The notes under the pieces are model-generated. The model made no database searches. It was not told the DNA's origin and saw nothing but the letters and a program-made list of their open reading frames with translations. A program made the position numbers and the translations under genes. From Devosia pacifica (GTDB lineage Bacteria > Pseudomonadota > Alphaproteobacteria > Rhizobiales > Devosiaceae): 64,000 nt of DNA. Location of the stretch: assembly GCF_014652635.1 (NCBI RefSeq), contig NZ_BMZE01000002.1:1078680-1142679 (forward strand), read 5' to 3'. Positions 50,605 through 61,137 of the stretch are shown here, one piece after another. Within the stretch, counting starts at the first letter, position 1. Every line of letters begins with the position of its first letter.

Positions 50605-51306
50605 TCAGGCGCTTTCAGAATACTCGTTCTCATCGGGTTCGCGCAGCACATAGCCGCGTCCCCAGACAGTCTCGATGTAATTCTTCCCGCCTGTCGCCAC
50701 TGAAAGCTTCTTGCGCAGCTTGCAGATGAACACGTCGATAATCTTCAGTTCCGGCTCGTCCATGCCACCATAGAGATGGTTGAGAAACATCTCCTTGGTA
50801 AGCGTCGTGCCCTTGCGCAGGCTCAACAGCTCCAGCATCTGGTATTCCTTGCCGGTCAGGTGAACGCGCTGACCCATGACCTCGACAGTCTTCGTATCAA
50901 GGTTAACGTTCAGGTCGCCGGTCTGGATGACAGACTGTGCGTGACCTTTCGAACGTCGGACGATCGCATGGATGCGTGCCACAAGCTCGTCCTTGTGGAA
51001 CGGCTTGGTCATATAGTCGTCTGCACCGAACCCAAGGCCACGAACCTTGTCTTCGATCCCCGCAAGACCGGAGAGAATAAGGATCGGCGTCTGGACCTTC
51101 GCAACCCGCAGCGTGCGCAGAACCTCATAGCCGCTCATGTCCGGCAGGTTCAGATCGAGCAGGATGATGTCATAATCATACAGCTTGCCGAGATCCACAC
51201 CCTCCTCGCCGAGATCGGTGGTGTAGACGTTGAAGCTTTCCGACTTGAGCATGAGTTCGATGCTCTGCGCGGTTGCGCTGTCGTCCTCTATCAGGAGTAC
51301 CCGCAT
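50605..51306 (-). CDS. ctrA: Cell-cycle master response regulator CtrA
   Basis: The 233-residue OmpR-type regulator has receiver Asp51 in [13 protein letters not shown] and the CtrA-specific [11 protein letters not shown]-like segment [31 protein letters not shown] (in parts), and a winged helix with [30 protein letters not shown] and GRGYVLREP. It controls division, flagellum and envelope genes and blocks replication origins in related species. The C-terminus ends Ser-Ala rather than Ala-Ala. AAGGGGA supports ATG 51306. It is divergent from fliI. Confidence 0.97.
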   Translation of the reverse strand: MRVLLIEDDSATAQSIELMLKSESFNVYTTDLGEEGVDLGKLYDYDIILLDLNLPDMSGYEVLRTLRVAKVQTPILILSGLAGIEDKVRGLGFGADDYMTKPFHKDELVARIHAIVRRSKGHAQSVIQTGDLNVNLDTKTVEVMGQRVHLTGKEYQMLELLSLRKGTTLTKEMFLNHLYGGMDEPELKIIDVFICKLRKKLSVATGGKNYIETVWGRGYVLREPDENEYSESA

Positions 51307-51411
51307 AATATTCCCCTTGCCAATCGTTCCCTGCTGGAACCGGTGAGGCCGCTTCCGCCGAGACAGCCTCGCAACCCGTACTGGGCATGGACACAATCTA
51401 GGCCCTAATAG

Positions 51412-51425
51412 TTAACAAAGTTTAA
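51412..51425. promoter_or_regulatory. CtrA-like site TTAA-N6-TTAA
   Basis: TTAA (51412) and TTAA (51422) separated by six bases, one short of the CtrA spacing. About 106 bp upstream of the ctrA start, suggesting autoregulation. Confidence 0.4.
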
Positions 51426-51461
51426 TTCTGATCCGCAATACGCGAAAACGGGTAACCTTGA

Positions 51462-51476
51462 TTAAATGTAACTTAC
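51462..51476. promoter_or_regulatory. CtrA box TTAA-N7-TTAC
   Basis: TTAA (51462) and TTAC (51473) at the exact 7-base spacing, one mismatch. Same form as the box before fliI. Confidence 0.5.
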
Positions 51477-51641
51477 TGAAAGTATTAATAAAAATGGCCA
51501 ATTAATTTTTAAGAAATTGGTTTAAGAAGCCCTTTTAAGCGACTCTCGGGACTCTGCCATTCGGGCTCACGTGGGGGAGTGGGGCGGTTGAAGCGTCTCG
51601 CGCAGACAAATGGCCCCAAATGTGCCATTAGCCAAAAATGC

Positions 51642-51656
51642 TTAACGCCGCGTTAC
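51642..51656. promoter_or_regulatory. CtrA box TTAA-N7-TTAC before fliI
   Basis: TTAA (51642), CGCCGCG, TTAC (51653). It lies about 38 bp before the fliI start, a position typical of CtrA-activated early flagellar genes. Confidence 0.6.
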
Positions 51657-51693
51657 CAAGTGATTCGTTGGCTGATCTGGCAAAGGGGGCAAG

Positions 51694-53052
51694 GTGACGA
51701 TGTCAGTCGGCTCGGGTCCTTTGGATATTCGCCCGCTTATCGCCAGCGTCGATGCTATCGATGAGGTGACTGTCTATGGGCGCGTTAAATCGGTGCAGGG
51801 CCTTCTGGTTGAAATCGTCGGGCCGGTGCGCGAGCTCAAGGTGGGCGGCCGGGTGGTGATCGAGACCAGTGGCGGCGAGAACCTCAAGTGCGAGATTATC
51901 GGCTTTCGCGATGGCCATGCGCTGTGTCTGCCGTTCGGGCAGCTCGATGGGGTCAGGCTCGGCTGCAGGGCGGTGTTCCAGCGGCACGCGGGTGAAATCT
52001 ACCCGTCGCACAACTGGCTGGGTCGGGTGGTGAATGCCGAGGGCCTGCCGATCGACCAGAAAGGTGCGTTGCCATCAGGTGCGGCGCCCTATCCACTAAG
52101 AGCGGATCCTTTGCCCGCCCATGAGCGCGTGCGTGTGGGCGACCCGATCGACCTCGGGGTGCGCTCCCTCAATACCTTTACGACGATGTGCGATGGCCAA
52201 CGCATGGGGATTTTTGCCGGCTCGGGCGTCGGCAAGTCTGTGCTTATGTCCATGCTCGCACGGAACACCGAAGTCGACGTCGCGGTCATCGGACTGATCG
52301 GCGAGCGGGGCAGGGAAGTTCACGAGTTTATTCAGGAATACCTCGGTGAAGCCGGACTCTCCCGTGCCGTCGTGGTTGTCGCCACTTCGGATGAGGCGGC
52401 GCTGATGCGCCGTCAGGCAGCGCTGATGACGATGACCATCGCGGAATATTTCCGCGACCAGGGCGAGCGCGTGCTTTGCATGATGGACAGTCTCACCCGC
52501 TTTGCCATGGCACAGCGCGAAGTGGGCTTGTCGATCGGGGAGCCGCCGACGGCAAAAGGATATCCACCGACAGTTTTTACCGAGTTGCCGCGGCTGCTGG
52601 AACGTGCCGGACCAGGGCGGCAGAACTCCGGTTCCATTACCGGCTTATTTACCGTTTTGGTGGAAGGTGATGACCACAACGAGCCGATCGCGGATGCCGT
52701 ACGCGGTATTCTCGACGGGCATATCGTGATGGAGCGCGGTATAGCCGAGCGGGGACGCTACCCGGCGGTGAACGTGCTCCGGTCCATTTCGCGGACCATG
52801 CCGGGATGCGTGCCGAAAGACTTTCGGCCCGTCCTGTCTCGCGCCCGCGAATTCATGTCGGTGTATGCCGATATGGAGGAACTGATCCGTCTCGGGGCGT
52901 ACCGGAAGGGGTCGGATCCGAAGGTGGATCAGGCGATTGCATTGACGCCGGATCTGGAGGCCTTTTTGAGCCAGGATCCGGACGATCAGACCTCGCTGGC
53001 GGAAGGCTATCGCCGCTTGGCGGCAATCGTGGGGGCGGAAGGCTCTGGCTAA
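51694..53052 (+). CDS. fliI: Flagellar export ATPase FliI
   Basis: The 452-residue F1-like ATPase has Walker [14 protein letters not shown] at about 173-185, the [10 protein letters not shown] catalytic Glu region, Walker [23 protein letters not shown] and [20 protein letters not shown]. It energises the flagellar type III export gate with FliH and FliJ. GTG 51694 follows AGGGGG well; ATG 51700 is an alternative. fliJ follows. Confidence 0.96.
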   Translation: MTMSVGSGPLDIRPLIASVDAIDEVTVYGRVKSVQGLLVEIVGPVRELKVGGRVVIETSGGENLKCEIIGFRDGHALCLPFGQLDGVRLGCRAVFQRHAGEIYPSHNWLGRVVNAEGLPIDQKGALPSGAAPYPLRADPLPAHERVRVGDPIDLGVRSLNTFTTMCDGQRMGIFAGSGVGKSVLMSMLARNTEVDVAVIGLIGERGREVHEFIQEYLGEAGLSRAVVVVATSDEAALMRRQAALMTMTIAEYFRDQGERVLCMMDSLTRFAMAQREVGLSIGEPPTAKGYPPTVFTELPRLLERAGPGRQNSGSITGLFTVLVEGDDHNEPIADAVRGILDGHIVMERGIAERGRYPAVNVLRSISRTMPGCVPKDFRPVLSRAREFMSVYADMEELIRLGAYRKGSDPKVDQAIALTPDLEAFLSQDPDDQTSLAEGYRRLAAIVGAEGSG

Positions 53053-53108
53053 GACTATTCGGTGGGTGCCAGCCCGCCGGGGACCTTGGGGTGTAAGGAG
53101 TACAGGTC

Positions 53109-53519
53109 GTGAAATCGCGTAGCGAGAGCCTCATTCGGCTCAAGAAATTTCAGGTCGATGAGAAGCGTCGGCAACTGACGCAGATTGAAATGATGGTCGC
53201 CGACTTCGAGCGCATGGCGACCGAGCTCGATCAGCAAATCGAGATCGAGCATCAAAAGACCGGTATCTCCGACGTCGCGCATTTTGCGTATTCAACCTTT
53301 GCCAAGGCCGCTGCCCAACGTCGCGACAATCTCCTCGCGTCGGCGAACGACATGCGTCACAAGCTCGAAGCAGCTCAGGACGCGCTTGCCGAGGCTGTCG
53401 AGGACCTCAAGAAGGTCGAACTGCTGGATCAGCGCGAAACCCAGCGCGAAAGCGATGAACGGGCGCGCGAGGAACAAGCCGGCTACGACGAAATTGCCCG
53501 CCTGCGCCAGTTCAAGTAG
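53109..53519 (+). CDS. fliJ: Flagellar export chaperone FliJ
   Basis: The 136-residue protein is almost entirely helical and charged, as expected for the FliJ coiled coil that sits in the FliI hexamer and links it to FlhA. It begins with GTG (MKSRSESLIRLKKFQVDEKRRQL) preceded by AAGGAG. It follows fliI by 56 bases. Confidence 0.9.
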   Translation: MKSRSESLIRLKKFQVDEKRRQLTQIEMMVADFERMATELDQQIEIEHQKTGISDVAHFAYSTFAKAAAQRRDNLLASANDMRHKLEAAQDALAEAVEDLKKVELLDQRETQRESDERAREEQAGYDEIARLRQFK

Positions 53520-53525
53520 CTCCGA

Positions 53526-54452
53526 TTAAGGCTGAATCAACATCCGTTGCGTTGCCCGCTCCTGTGGGTATGTCTGCGGATTGTAGGTCGGCTGTGCCTC
53601 GAGAGCCTGGCGCGACGTATTGAGGTAAAGGTATCGGTCGCCGGTAATGTCGGCACCGAAGCTCAGGTTTTCATAGGCAACCGCCACCGGCTTTGCCCCA
53701 AGGCCGAGAAATCCACCGACGTCGATGACCAGCGCGTCGATCTGACCGTTCGGGTCAGCCAACACTTCATTGATGGTACCGATTGGTTCGTCATTGACCC
53801 CGTATACCCCCATACCGCGCAACTCTTCGGGCTGCGGGTCGACCGCTGCGCCGCTTTCCTCCAGGCCAGGAGCAGCGTTTTCCGCTTGATCGGTGGTCAT
53901 CGTGGGGTCGATGGTCTGGCCCGTCTGCTCTTCCTCACCAACCATCTGCTGCTGCTCCTCGGCGGGTGTATCGGGAACCTGCGGAGAAGCGTCTGAGGTT
54001 TGCGGCCATTGGAATTCGGGCGCGCCTGCGAGTGAATCGCGCGTGGTCTCCAGTACCCATCGTGTCGTGCCGTCCGACACCGGCGTGCGTGAGAGATCCT
54101 GAAAATCGATTGCGACAAATTTGCTAGAGACCCCAAGATAGGCGCCGACATCGACGATTGCCGCGCTGACATCACCCAGGGGGCCGATCACCAGATCTTC
54201 AACGGTGCCGATGAGTTCGGCCTGTGCGTTTGTGCTGTCATGAATCTGCTGGCCAAAGATGACGCTGGCGAGGGTTTCCTCTGAAGTGACCTGATGTCCC
54301 TCCGACATCACCGTGGGCGGGGTCAGGCCCACTTGCTCAAGCTGGCTCGAGGACCGTGTGTCACCGGGCAGATCAACCTCCGGCACCTGCGCAACTGAGA
54401 TCGATGTCGCAGCAGCCAATAGTCCTAGGGTGATTGGAATATTGCGGATCAT
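53526..54452 (-). CDS. Exported double PRC-barrel protein
   Basis: The 308-residue protein has signal peptide MIRNIPITLGLLAAATSISVAQ and two PRC-barrel repeats: about 60-145 (DLVIGPLGDVSAAIVDVGAYLGVSSKFVAIDFQDL) and about 210-300 (EVLADPNGQIDALVIDVGGFLGLGAKPVAVAYENLSF), joined by a Gln/Glu-rich linker. Such exported PRC-barrel proteins are common in Hyphomicrobiales and may bind RNA or protein, or help the envelope; no role is proven. It is followed on the same strand, upstream, by a sister gene. Confidence 0.87.
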   Translation of the reverse strand: MIRNIPITLGLLAAATSISVAQVPEVDLPGDTRSSSQLEQVGLTPPTVMSEGHQVTSEETLASVIFGQQIHDSTNAQAELIGTVEDLVIGPLGDVSAAIVDVGAYLGVSSKFVAIDFQDLSRTPVSDGTTRWVLETTRDSLAGAPEFQWPQTSDASPQVPDTPAEEQQQMVGEEEQTGQTIDPTMTTDQAENAAPGLEESGAAVDPQPEELRGMGVYGVNDEPIGTINEVLADPNGQIDALVIDVGGFLGLGAKPVAVAYENLSFGADITGDRYLYLNTSRQALEAQPTYNPQTYPQERATQRMLIQP

Positions 54453-54532
54453 GTTCACGGCCTCGTTTACCTGGAATGAGAAAGGCCGGCCCGCGGACGG
54501 GCCGACCCAAGAACTCAATAGTAGCGCGTAGC

Positions 54533-55450
54533 TTACTGTGCGGGCTGCTCGGCAGGAGCCATGTCGCCTTCAGCCGGCGCCATTGCACCGCCATCGGCAG
54601 GGGCCATTGCACCCCCTTCAGCCGGAGCCATTGCGCCATCAGCGGGGGCCATTGCACCAGCCGGATCTGCGGGGGCCATTGCACCACCGTCAGCCGGGGC
54701 CATTGCGCCAGCTGGGTCAACTGGCTGGTCTTCCGCCCAGACGAACTCCGGAGCACCCTCAAGGGCTTCGGCATTGGTCTCAAGGACCCAACGCTCGGTG
54801 TTATCCGCAGCGATGGTGAAGTTCAGCAGCTCGAAATCGGCCGCAACCTGCTTCTCACCAATCCCGAGGAAACCGCCTACGCCGATGACAACTGCCTCGA
54901 GCTGGCCGTCTGCAGTGAAGACGAGATCATTGATGTCACCAATATTCTCGGCATCGTCAGCTGCCGACGAATAGACCGGCATGCCCAGCATTTCGCTGAT
55001 CAGATTGTCGGAATCCGCCGCAGTGTAACCCTGCGAGACGTCCCACGGCTCATCGACCATTTCGTCCTCAGGGGCGTCGGTGTTGAGCTCCTGATCTTCG
55101 CTCAGGATTTCTTCGCCTTCAACGGCCATGGCGTCATCGCCTTCGGCAGGAGCCATGGCATCGCCCTCAGCAGGGGCCATTGCATCGTCGCCTTCGGCAG
55201 GGGCCATGGCGTCATCGCCTTCGGCCGGTGCCATGGCACCGCCTTCAGTGGTCAGCTCGCCATCGGCCGGAGCCATGGCATCTTCGCCTTCTTCAGGGGC
55301 GGCAGCATCATCCATTGGCTCCATGCCTTCGGCCGGCGCTTCCATCTCGTTCATGGGAGCTTCGGTGTCTACGGCAGGCGCATCTTGGGCGATTGCGGCC
55401 GAACCCAGAAGAGCTGCAATGGCAGTGGTGGTCAAAAGGGTGCGGATCAT
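54533..55450 (-). CDS. Exported PRC-barrel protein with MAPAEG repeats
   Basis: The 305-residue protein has signal peptide MIRTLLTTTAIAALLGSAAIAQ, then an acidic repeat region (about 49-113, units of DAMAPAEGD), one PRC-barrel (about 150-230, LVFTADGQLEAVVIGVGGFLGIGEKQVAADFELLNF) and a second repeat region (about 244-305, units of GAMAPADG). It is a paralogue of the downstream gene 53526. The repeats are low-complexity, probably disordered, and nearly identical at DNA level. Confidence 0.87.
   Translation of the reverse strand: MIRTLLTTTAIAALLGSAAIAQDAPAVDTEAPMNEMEAPAEGMEPMDDAAAPEEGEDAMAPADGELTTEGGAMAPAEGDDAMAPAEGDDAMAPAEGDAMAPAEGDDAMAVEGEEILSEDQELNTDAPEDEMVDEPWDVSQGYTAADSDNLISEMLGMPVYSSAADDAENIGDINDLVFTADGQLEAVVIGVGGFLGIGEKQVAADFELLNFTIAADNTERWVLETNAEALEGAPEFVWAEDQPVDPAGAMAPADGGAMAPADPAGAMAPADGAMAPAEGGAMAPADGGAMAPAEGDMAPAEQPAQ
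54536..54721 (-). repeat. C-terminal GAMAPADG tandem repeat
   Basis: About eight 24-bp-type units encode GAMAPA(D/E)G at the end of the PRC-barrel gene. Unit number is likely to vary by slippage. Confidence 0.85.
55112..55306 (-). repeat. N-terminal DAMAPAEGD tandem repeat
   Basis: Four or five 24-27-bp units encode DAMAPAEGD just after the signal peptide. They use the same core (AMAPAEG) as the C-terminal array. Confidence 0.85.
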
Positions 55451-55624
55451 AGTAATCTCCAGCTGTTCATTGTTTTGAACAGGGTCGTGCGACATCTAAC
55501 TTCCCGGTGAGCTGTCGCGCGGCCCATTATGCTGGAATGAACGCCAAAGCAGATCACTCGTTCCCGCAGTTTTCACGATTCCTTGACTTCGCCATATTCT
55601 GGCCAGCAGCAGGCCCCTACACGG

Positions 55625-56071
55625 TTACTGTTCATCGAGATCATAGGTGCGCATGGCCCGGTGCGGCATGCCGCCATCCATGAACTCTCCGCCGAATGCC
55701 TGAAACCCAAGCCCTTCATAAAGGCCCAGTTTATCGATTTGCGCGGCGAGATAGAAACGGTCATGGCCATTTCGCCGACACTCCTGCATGGCGGCCATCA
55801 ATAGCGCTCGAGCAATGCCTCGCCGGCGCCAGGCCTTCGAGACCGCCACCCGGCCAATTTTGGCGTGTTCAGGCTTGAAGACGACCCGCAGTGTTGCGAC
55901 CACTTCGCCCTCGGCGATGGCAACATGGTGCTGCGCGACCAAGTCATCTGCATCCAGCTCAATCTCTTCTGGTACACCTTGTTCGGCTACGAAAACCTCT
56001 CGGCGCAGACGGAAGGCAGCTTGCGAAAGGGTTGAGAACGCTGGAACCCGCAGGTAGTGCAGCTCGGTCAT
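55625..56071 (-). CDS. GNAT-family N-acetyltransferase (ElaA-like)
   Basis: The 148-residue protein has the ElaA-like start LSQAAFRLRREVFVAEQGVPEEIELDADDL and the acetyl-CoA loop KAWRRRGIARALLMAAMQECRRNG (RRRGIA), ending LYEGLGFQAFGGEFMDGGMPHRAM, in parts. Substrate unknown. It is cytoplasmic and stands between the PRC pair and the zinc peptidase, on the same strand. Confidence 0.9.
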   Translation of the reverse strand: MTELHYLRVPAFSTLSQAAFRLRREVFVAEQGVPEEIELDADDLVAQHHVAIAEGEVVATLRVVFKPEHAKIGRVAVSKAWRRRGIARALLMAAMQECRRNGHDRFYLAAQIDKLGLYEGLGFQAFGGEFMDGGMPHRAMRTYDLDEQ

Positions 56072-56104
56072 TAGTACGGCTCCATTTTTGGCGCAGCCGT
56101 ACCC

Positions 56105-57178
56105 TTAACGGGCGTTGCTGTCACCCGCGGTGTTGCCGTGAACAATGCGATGGACGAGCGCCAGCTTCTTGATGACTTCTGGGGTGAGGACGAAGGGATA
56201 GGCGTCGGCGAGACCCATCGACCGGTTGAGGGAGTTGGTCAGGCCCGCCAACGGGATCCAGCTTGCGGCGATCTGCTCGAAGCTTTGTGCCTGATAAGGA
56301 TCGTATCCAGCCCTCAAGGCGGTGTCGCCTCCGTGCGGCGGGTGAACCTCAACCTGATACTGTGAAGCAGTTTCCAGCGTATCGGTGATGTGGAGGTAAT
56401 GCGCCCAGCACTCCGCGAAGTCTTCCCACGGGTGCGAGGTCGCGTAGGCGCTGATGAAGTTCTGTGGCCAGTCGGCGGGGGCACCGTTTGCATAGTGCCG
56501 CTTGAGCGCATCGCCATAGTCTTCCGTTTCGTCGCCGAATACCCTGCGGAACTCCTCAAGGACTAGGTGACCCTCCACCAGCAGATCCCAGTAGTGATGG
56601 CCGATCTCGTGCCGGAAATGCCCGAGAAGGGTCCGATAGGGTTCGCCCATCGCAGCACGCCGACGTTCCCGTTCAGCGTCATCGGCCTCGGCAAGTGCCA
56701 GGGTGATGTAGCCGCGGTCATGCCCAGTCATCACCTGCTCGCCATTTCCCCTAGCTTCGGCGAGAAAATCGAAAGCCAATCCGTGCTGGGGGTTCTCGGC
56801 GCGCGTTTCCAGCGGAAGCCCGAGACGCAAGAGCGAATAAAAGAGACGCTTTTTTGCCCGCTCGATGACCTGCCACTGATGCAAATGGTCGGGAACTGAA
56901 AGATCGGGCACCGTCTCGTTGTGCCGACAAGCGAGACAATAAATGTCGCCGTCCGGCTGCGCGTCGATCAGCCAGTTGCAGGCGTCGTGGCGCGCATTGT
57001 CACAATAGACATAGGTGTTGTCGGGAACCGTCACGGAGCGATAGACCCCGTTATCTGCCTTAAGGGCGATCATCATGTTTTCGCGTGGCAAATAGCCCAG
57101 CAGGTGACCGCAGGCTTCGCAAAGCGCGTTCTCGAAATAGACCGTATTGCCACAGTGATCGCAGGTGAAGAGTTTCAT
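56105..57178 (-). CDS. Zinc-ribbon putative zinc peptidase (COG4307)
   Basis: The 357-residue protein has an N-terminal zinc ribbon (FTCDHCGNTVYFENALCEACGHLLGY, Cys pairs), a second Cys set (DNARHDACNW, DIYCLACRHNE) and the gluzincin motif FRHEIGHHYWD near residue 195 with a downstream Glu (HPWEDFAECWAHYLH). It is an unusual soluble zinc metallopeptidase family found in proteobacteria; substrates are not known. MKLFTCDHCG at 57178 is chosen. Confidence 0.88.
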   Translation of the reverse strand: MKLFTCDHCGNTVYFENALCEACGHLLGYLPRENMMIALKADNGVYRSVTVPDNTYVYCDNARHDACNWLIDAQPDGDIYCLACRHNETVPDLSVPDHLHQWQVIERAKKRLFYSLLRLGLPLETRAENPQHGLAFDFLAEARGNGEQVMTGHDRGYITLALAEADDAERERRRAAMGEPYRTLLGHFRHEIGHHYWDLLVEGHLVLEEFRRVFGDETEDYGDALKRHYANGAPADWPQNFISAYATSHPWEDFAECWAHYLHITDTLETASQYQVEVHPPHGGDTALRAGYDPYQAQSFEQIAASWIPLAGLTNSLNRSMGLADAYPFVLTPEVIKKLALVHRIVHGNTAGDSNAR

Positions 57179-57271
57179 TTTGGGCCCCGATGAGTGCGGT
57201 AGTAAATGCGCCACCGGGGTTGCTGTTCCGTCAGATCTTCGATGCGTGTGACGCGATGGTGGAATTGACCG

Positions 57272-59398
57272 CTAGACGCTTCCGACGGTCTTCAGCCGGA
57301 TGCGTGGATGCACCTCGTTCTGGCTCATTACCACGGTCTGTGGGCGGAAGCGCTCGATGATGGCGCGCACATGCGGGCGCAGGCCAGGCGAGGTGATGAG
57401 GACAGGCAATTCGCCCTGTTGCGCTGCTTTTTCGAATCCGGCCTGCACCGCCCCGATAAACTGCTGCAGGCGCGACGGCGCCATCGCCAGGTGACGCGCT
57501 TCGCCTTCGCCGACCATGGCTTCGGCGAAATCCCGCTCCCATTGCGGCGAGAGCGTCAGAAGCGGCAAATTGCCTTCCATGTTGAGATTGGCGGCGCAAA
57601 GCTGGCGCGCGAGGCGTGATCGCACATGCTCGGCAATGGTCTGCGGCGAGCGGCCAGGCCCTGCGATCTCGGCGACGCCCTCAAGAATGGTCGGCAGATC
57701 GCGGATCGAGACGCGCTCGTTAAGGAGTGCCTGCAGAACGCGCTGGATCCCGGACACGCTGATCTGCGAGGGGACGATATCCTCAACAAGTTTCTGCTGG
57801 TCCTTGTCGAGCCCGCTCAGCAGAGATTGCACATTCGCGTAGCTCAAGAGGTCAGCGACATTGGCTTTGAGGATTTCGGTCAGGTGCGTTGAGATCACCG
57901 TCGAGGGATCGATGATCGACAGCCCCTCAAACTCTGCTTCGTCACGCAGGCCCGGCTCGATCCAAGCGGCAGGCAGGCCGAATGTCGGCTCGGTCGTGTG
58001 GTGGCCCGGCAGCGAAATCGAGTTGCCTGTGGGGTCCATCACCATCAGCAGGTTGGCATGCACTTCGCCGCCGCCCGCTTCGACTTCCTTGATGCGCACC
58101 TTATAAAGGTTCGGCTCAAGCTGCATGTTATCGAGGATGCGCACCGGCGGCATGATGAAGCCGAGATCGACAGCAAGCTGGCGGCGCAGAGCCTTGATCT
58201 GGTCGGTCAGCCTGTCGGAACCGTTCTCGTCTTCCTTGACGAGGCTCAAAAGGCCATAGCCGAGCTCGAGCTTGAGTTCATCGATCTTGAGGCTGTCGGT
58301 GATCGGAGGCTCCGGGGCTGTTTGCGGCTCGCCGGCCGGGCCCTGCTGGGCCTGGGAAATCGCTTCTTCGACAGCTTCCGATTTGCGGGCCTTGCTCGCC
58401 CGGTAGGCGACGTAGCCGACGCCGCCGGCCAGTGCCATGAATGGGATGAACGGCATGCCCGGTAGCAGCGCCAGCAGCGCCATCACCGCTGAAGACATAC
58501 CGAGCGCCTTGGGATAGCCGCTGAACTGCTTGCCGAGAGCCTTGTCGGCACTACCGGTAACGCCGGACTTGGAAACGAGGATACCGGCGGCCGTCGAGAC
58601 GATCAGCGCCGGGATCTGGCTGACGAGGCCGTCGCCGATCGTGAGCAGCGTATAGACGTTCCCGGCCTCCGAGAACGACAATCCCTCCTGCATGACGCCG
58701 ATGACCATACCGGCAATGACGTTGATGAAGGTGATGATCAGGCCGGCAACAGCATCGCCACGCACAAACTTGCTGGCACCATCCATGTTACCGAAAAAGG
58801 CGCTTTCGCCCTCAAGCTCGGCGCGGCGGGCGCGTGCCGTCGCCTCGTCGATCAGGCCGGCGGAGAGATCGGCATCGATCGCCATCTGCTTGCCGGGCAT
58901 GGCATCGAGGCTGAAGCGCGCCGCAACTTCCGCGATGCGGCCCGAACCCTTGGTGATGACGATGAAGTTCACCAGCACCAGGATGGCAAACACCACCAGA
59001 CCGATGATGAAGTTGCCGCGCATGATGAAATTGCCGAACGCCTCGATGACGTGCCCGGCGGCATCAGTACCGGTGTGGCCGTTGGACAGAATAAGCCGGG
59101 TACTCGCAAGGTTGAGGCCGAGCCGCAGCATGGTGGCGATCAGCAACACCGTCGGAAACGACGAGAACTCCAGCGGCTTGTGGATGAACAGCGCCGTCAT
59201 CAGGATCAGCACCGAGAACACGATGGAGATCGCCAGCAGCCCATCGAGCATGATCGAGGGCATTGGCAGGATAAGGACGACGATTAGCGCCATCACCCCT
59301 GTCGCGAGGGCAATGTCGCCGGAGCGCAGCGTGTCGATCACGCTCTTCGTGCTGGGGAGCGTGAACTTGCGATCTGAAGTGTTCGGGGTGTCGGTCAC
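57272..59398 (-). CDS. flhA: Flagellar export gate protein FlhA
   Basis: The 708-residue protein has eight N-terminal membrane helices (to about 330), with the FHIPEP-type loop SRFSLDAMPGKQMAIDADLSAGLIDEATARARRAELEGESAFFGNMDGASKFVRGDA (in parts) and a large cytoplasmic domain that docks export chaperones and FliJ. Length and motifs are complete. It is the last gene of the fliF operon, 23 bases after flbD. Confidence 0.97.
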   Translation of the reverse strand: MTDTPNTSDRKFTLPSTKSVIDTLRSGDIALATGVMALIVVLILPMPSIMLDGLLAISIVFSVLILMTALFIHKPLEFSSFPTVLLIATMLRLGLNLASTRLILSNGHTGTDAAGHVIEAFGNFIMRGNFIIGLVVFAILVLVNFIVITKGSGRIAEVAARFSLDAMPGKQMAIDADLSAGLIDEATARARRAELEGESAFFGNMDGASKFVRGDAVAGLIITFINVIAGMVIGVMQEGLSFSEAGNVYTLLTIGDGLVSQIPALIVSTAAGILVSKSGVTGSADKALGKQFSGYPKALGMSSAVMALLALLPGMPFIPFMALAGGVGYVAYRASKARKSEAVEEAISQAQQGPAGEPQTAPEPPITDSLKIDELKLELGYGLLSLVKEDENGSDRLTDQIKALRRQLAVDLGFIMPPVRILDNMQLEPNLYKVRIKEVEAGGGEVHANLLMVMDPTGNSISLPGHHTTEPTFGLPAAWIEPGLRDEAEFEGLSIIDPSTVISTHLTEILKANVADLLSYANVQSLLSGLDKDQQKLVEDIVPSQISVSGIQRVLQALLNERVSIRDLPTILEGVAEIAGPGRSPQTIAEHVRSRLARQLCAANLNMEGNLPLLTLSPQWERDFAEAMVGEGEARHLAMAPSRLQQFIGAVQAGFEKAAQQGELPVLITSPGLRPHVRAIIERFRPQTVVMSQNEVHPRIRLKTVGSV

Positions 59399-59421
59399 CA
59401 GCGACGTATCCTTTTAGGGGC

Positions 59422-60789
<1,368 letters not shown>

Positions 60790-60801
60790 GGTCAGATTTC
60801 C

Positions 60802-61137
60802 TCAGTGCGGCTTGATGATTTCGGTCATGGTCACGCCCAGCCGGTTTTCGACCAGGACGATCTCGCCGCGTGCGACCAGACGGTCATTGACAAAGATTTC
60901 GACGGCCTCGCCGACCTGCCGGTCGAGTTCGATGACGGTGCCGACATCGAGGCGCAAGAGATCGGATACCGGCATGCGGGTACGCCCGAGAATGACCGAG
61001 ATGCGCACCGGCACGTCAAAAACGGCTTCGAGATCGGCAGCGGTCTTTTCAACGTGCGCGCCGCTCTCGGGCTCAGCCATCTGAGCGGCCATTTCTTCGA
61101 GGTTCATGCTGTTGGGATTATCAGAGTCATTGCTCAT
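60802..61137 (-). CDS. fliN: Flagellar motor switch protein FliN
   Basis: The 111-residue protein has an acidic N-terminus and the SpoA C-ring domain VFDVPVRISVILGRTRMPVSDLLRLDVGTVIELDRQVGEAVEIFVNDRLVARGEIVLVENRLGVTMTEI (in parts). It is part of the rotor C-ring. The start at 61137 overlaps the stop of fliH by 4 bases (ATGA). Confidence 0.95.
   Translation of the reverse strand: MSNDSDNPNSMNLEEMAAQMAEPESGAHVEKTAADLEAVFDVPVRISVILGRTRMPVSDLLRLDVGTVIELDRQVGEAVEIFVNDRLVARGEIVLVENRLGVTMTEIIKPH

Larger units (their letters stand above)
51307..51693. promoter_or_regulatory. ctrA-fliI divergent control region rich in TTAA and GANTC
   Basis: This 387-bp gap has eight TTAA tetramers between 51412 and 51538, far above expectation for GC-rich DNA, and three GANTC (CcrM) sites at 51541, 51550 and 51662. 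Three TTTAAG/TTTTAAG units at 51509, 51522 and 51535 repeat every 13 bp. The pattern resembles the CtrA- and methylation-controlled ctrA promoter of Caulobacter. Confidence 0.55.

Noticed and set aside
54561-55478. Plus-strand frames rich in Ser-Ala-Gly-Ala-Ile-Ala
   Set aside because: They are the complement of the AMAPAEG repeats in the PRC-barrel gene.
58692-59417. 241-residue plus-strand frame
   Set aside because: It is antisense to flhA membrane helices, which give a false Arg/Met/Ser-rich frame.
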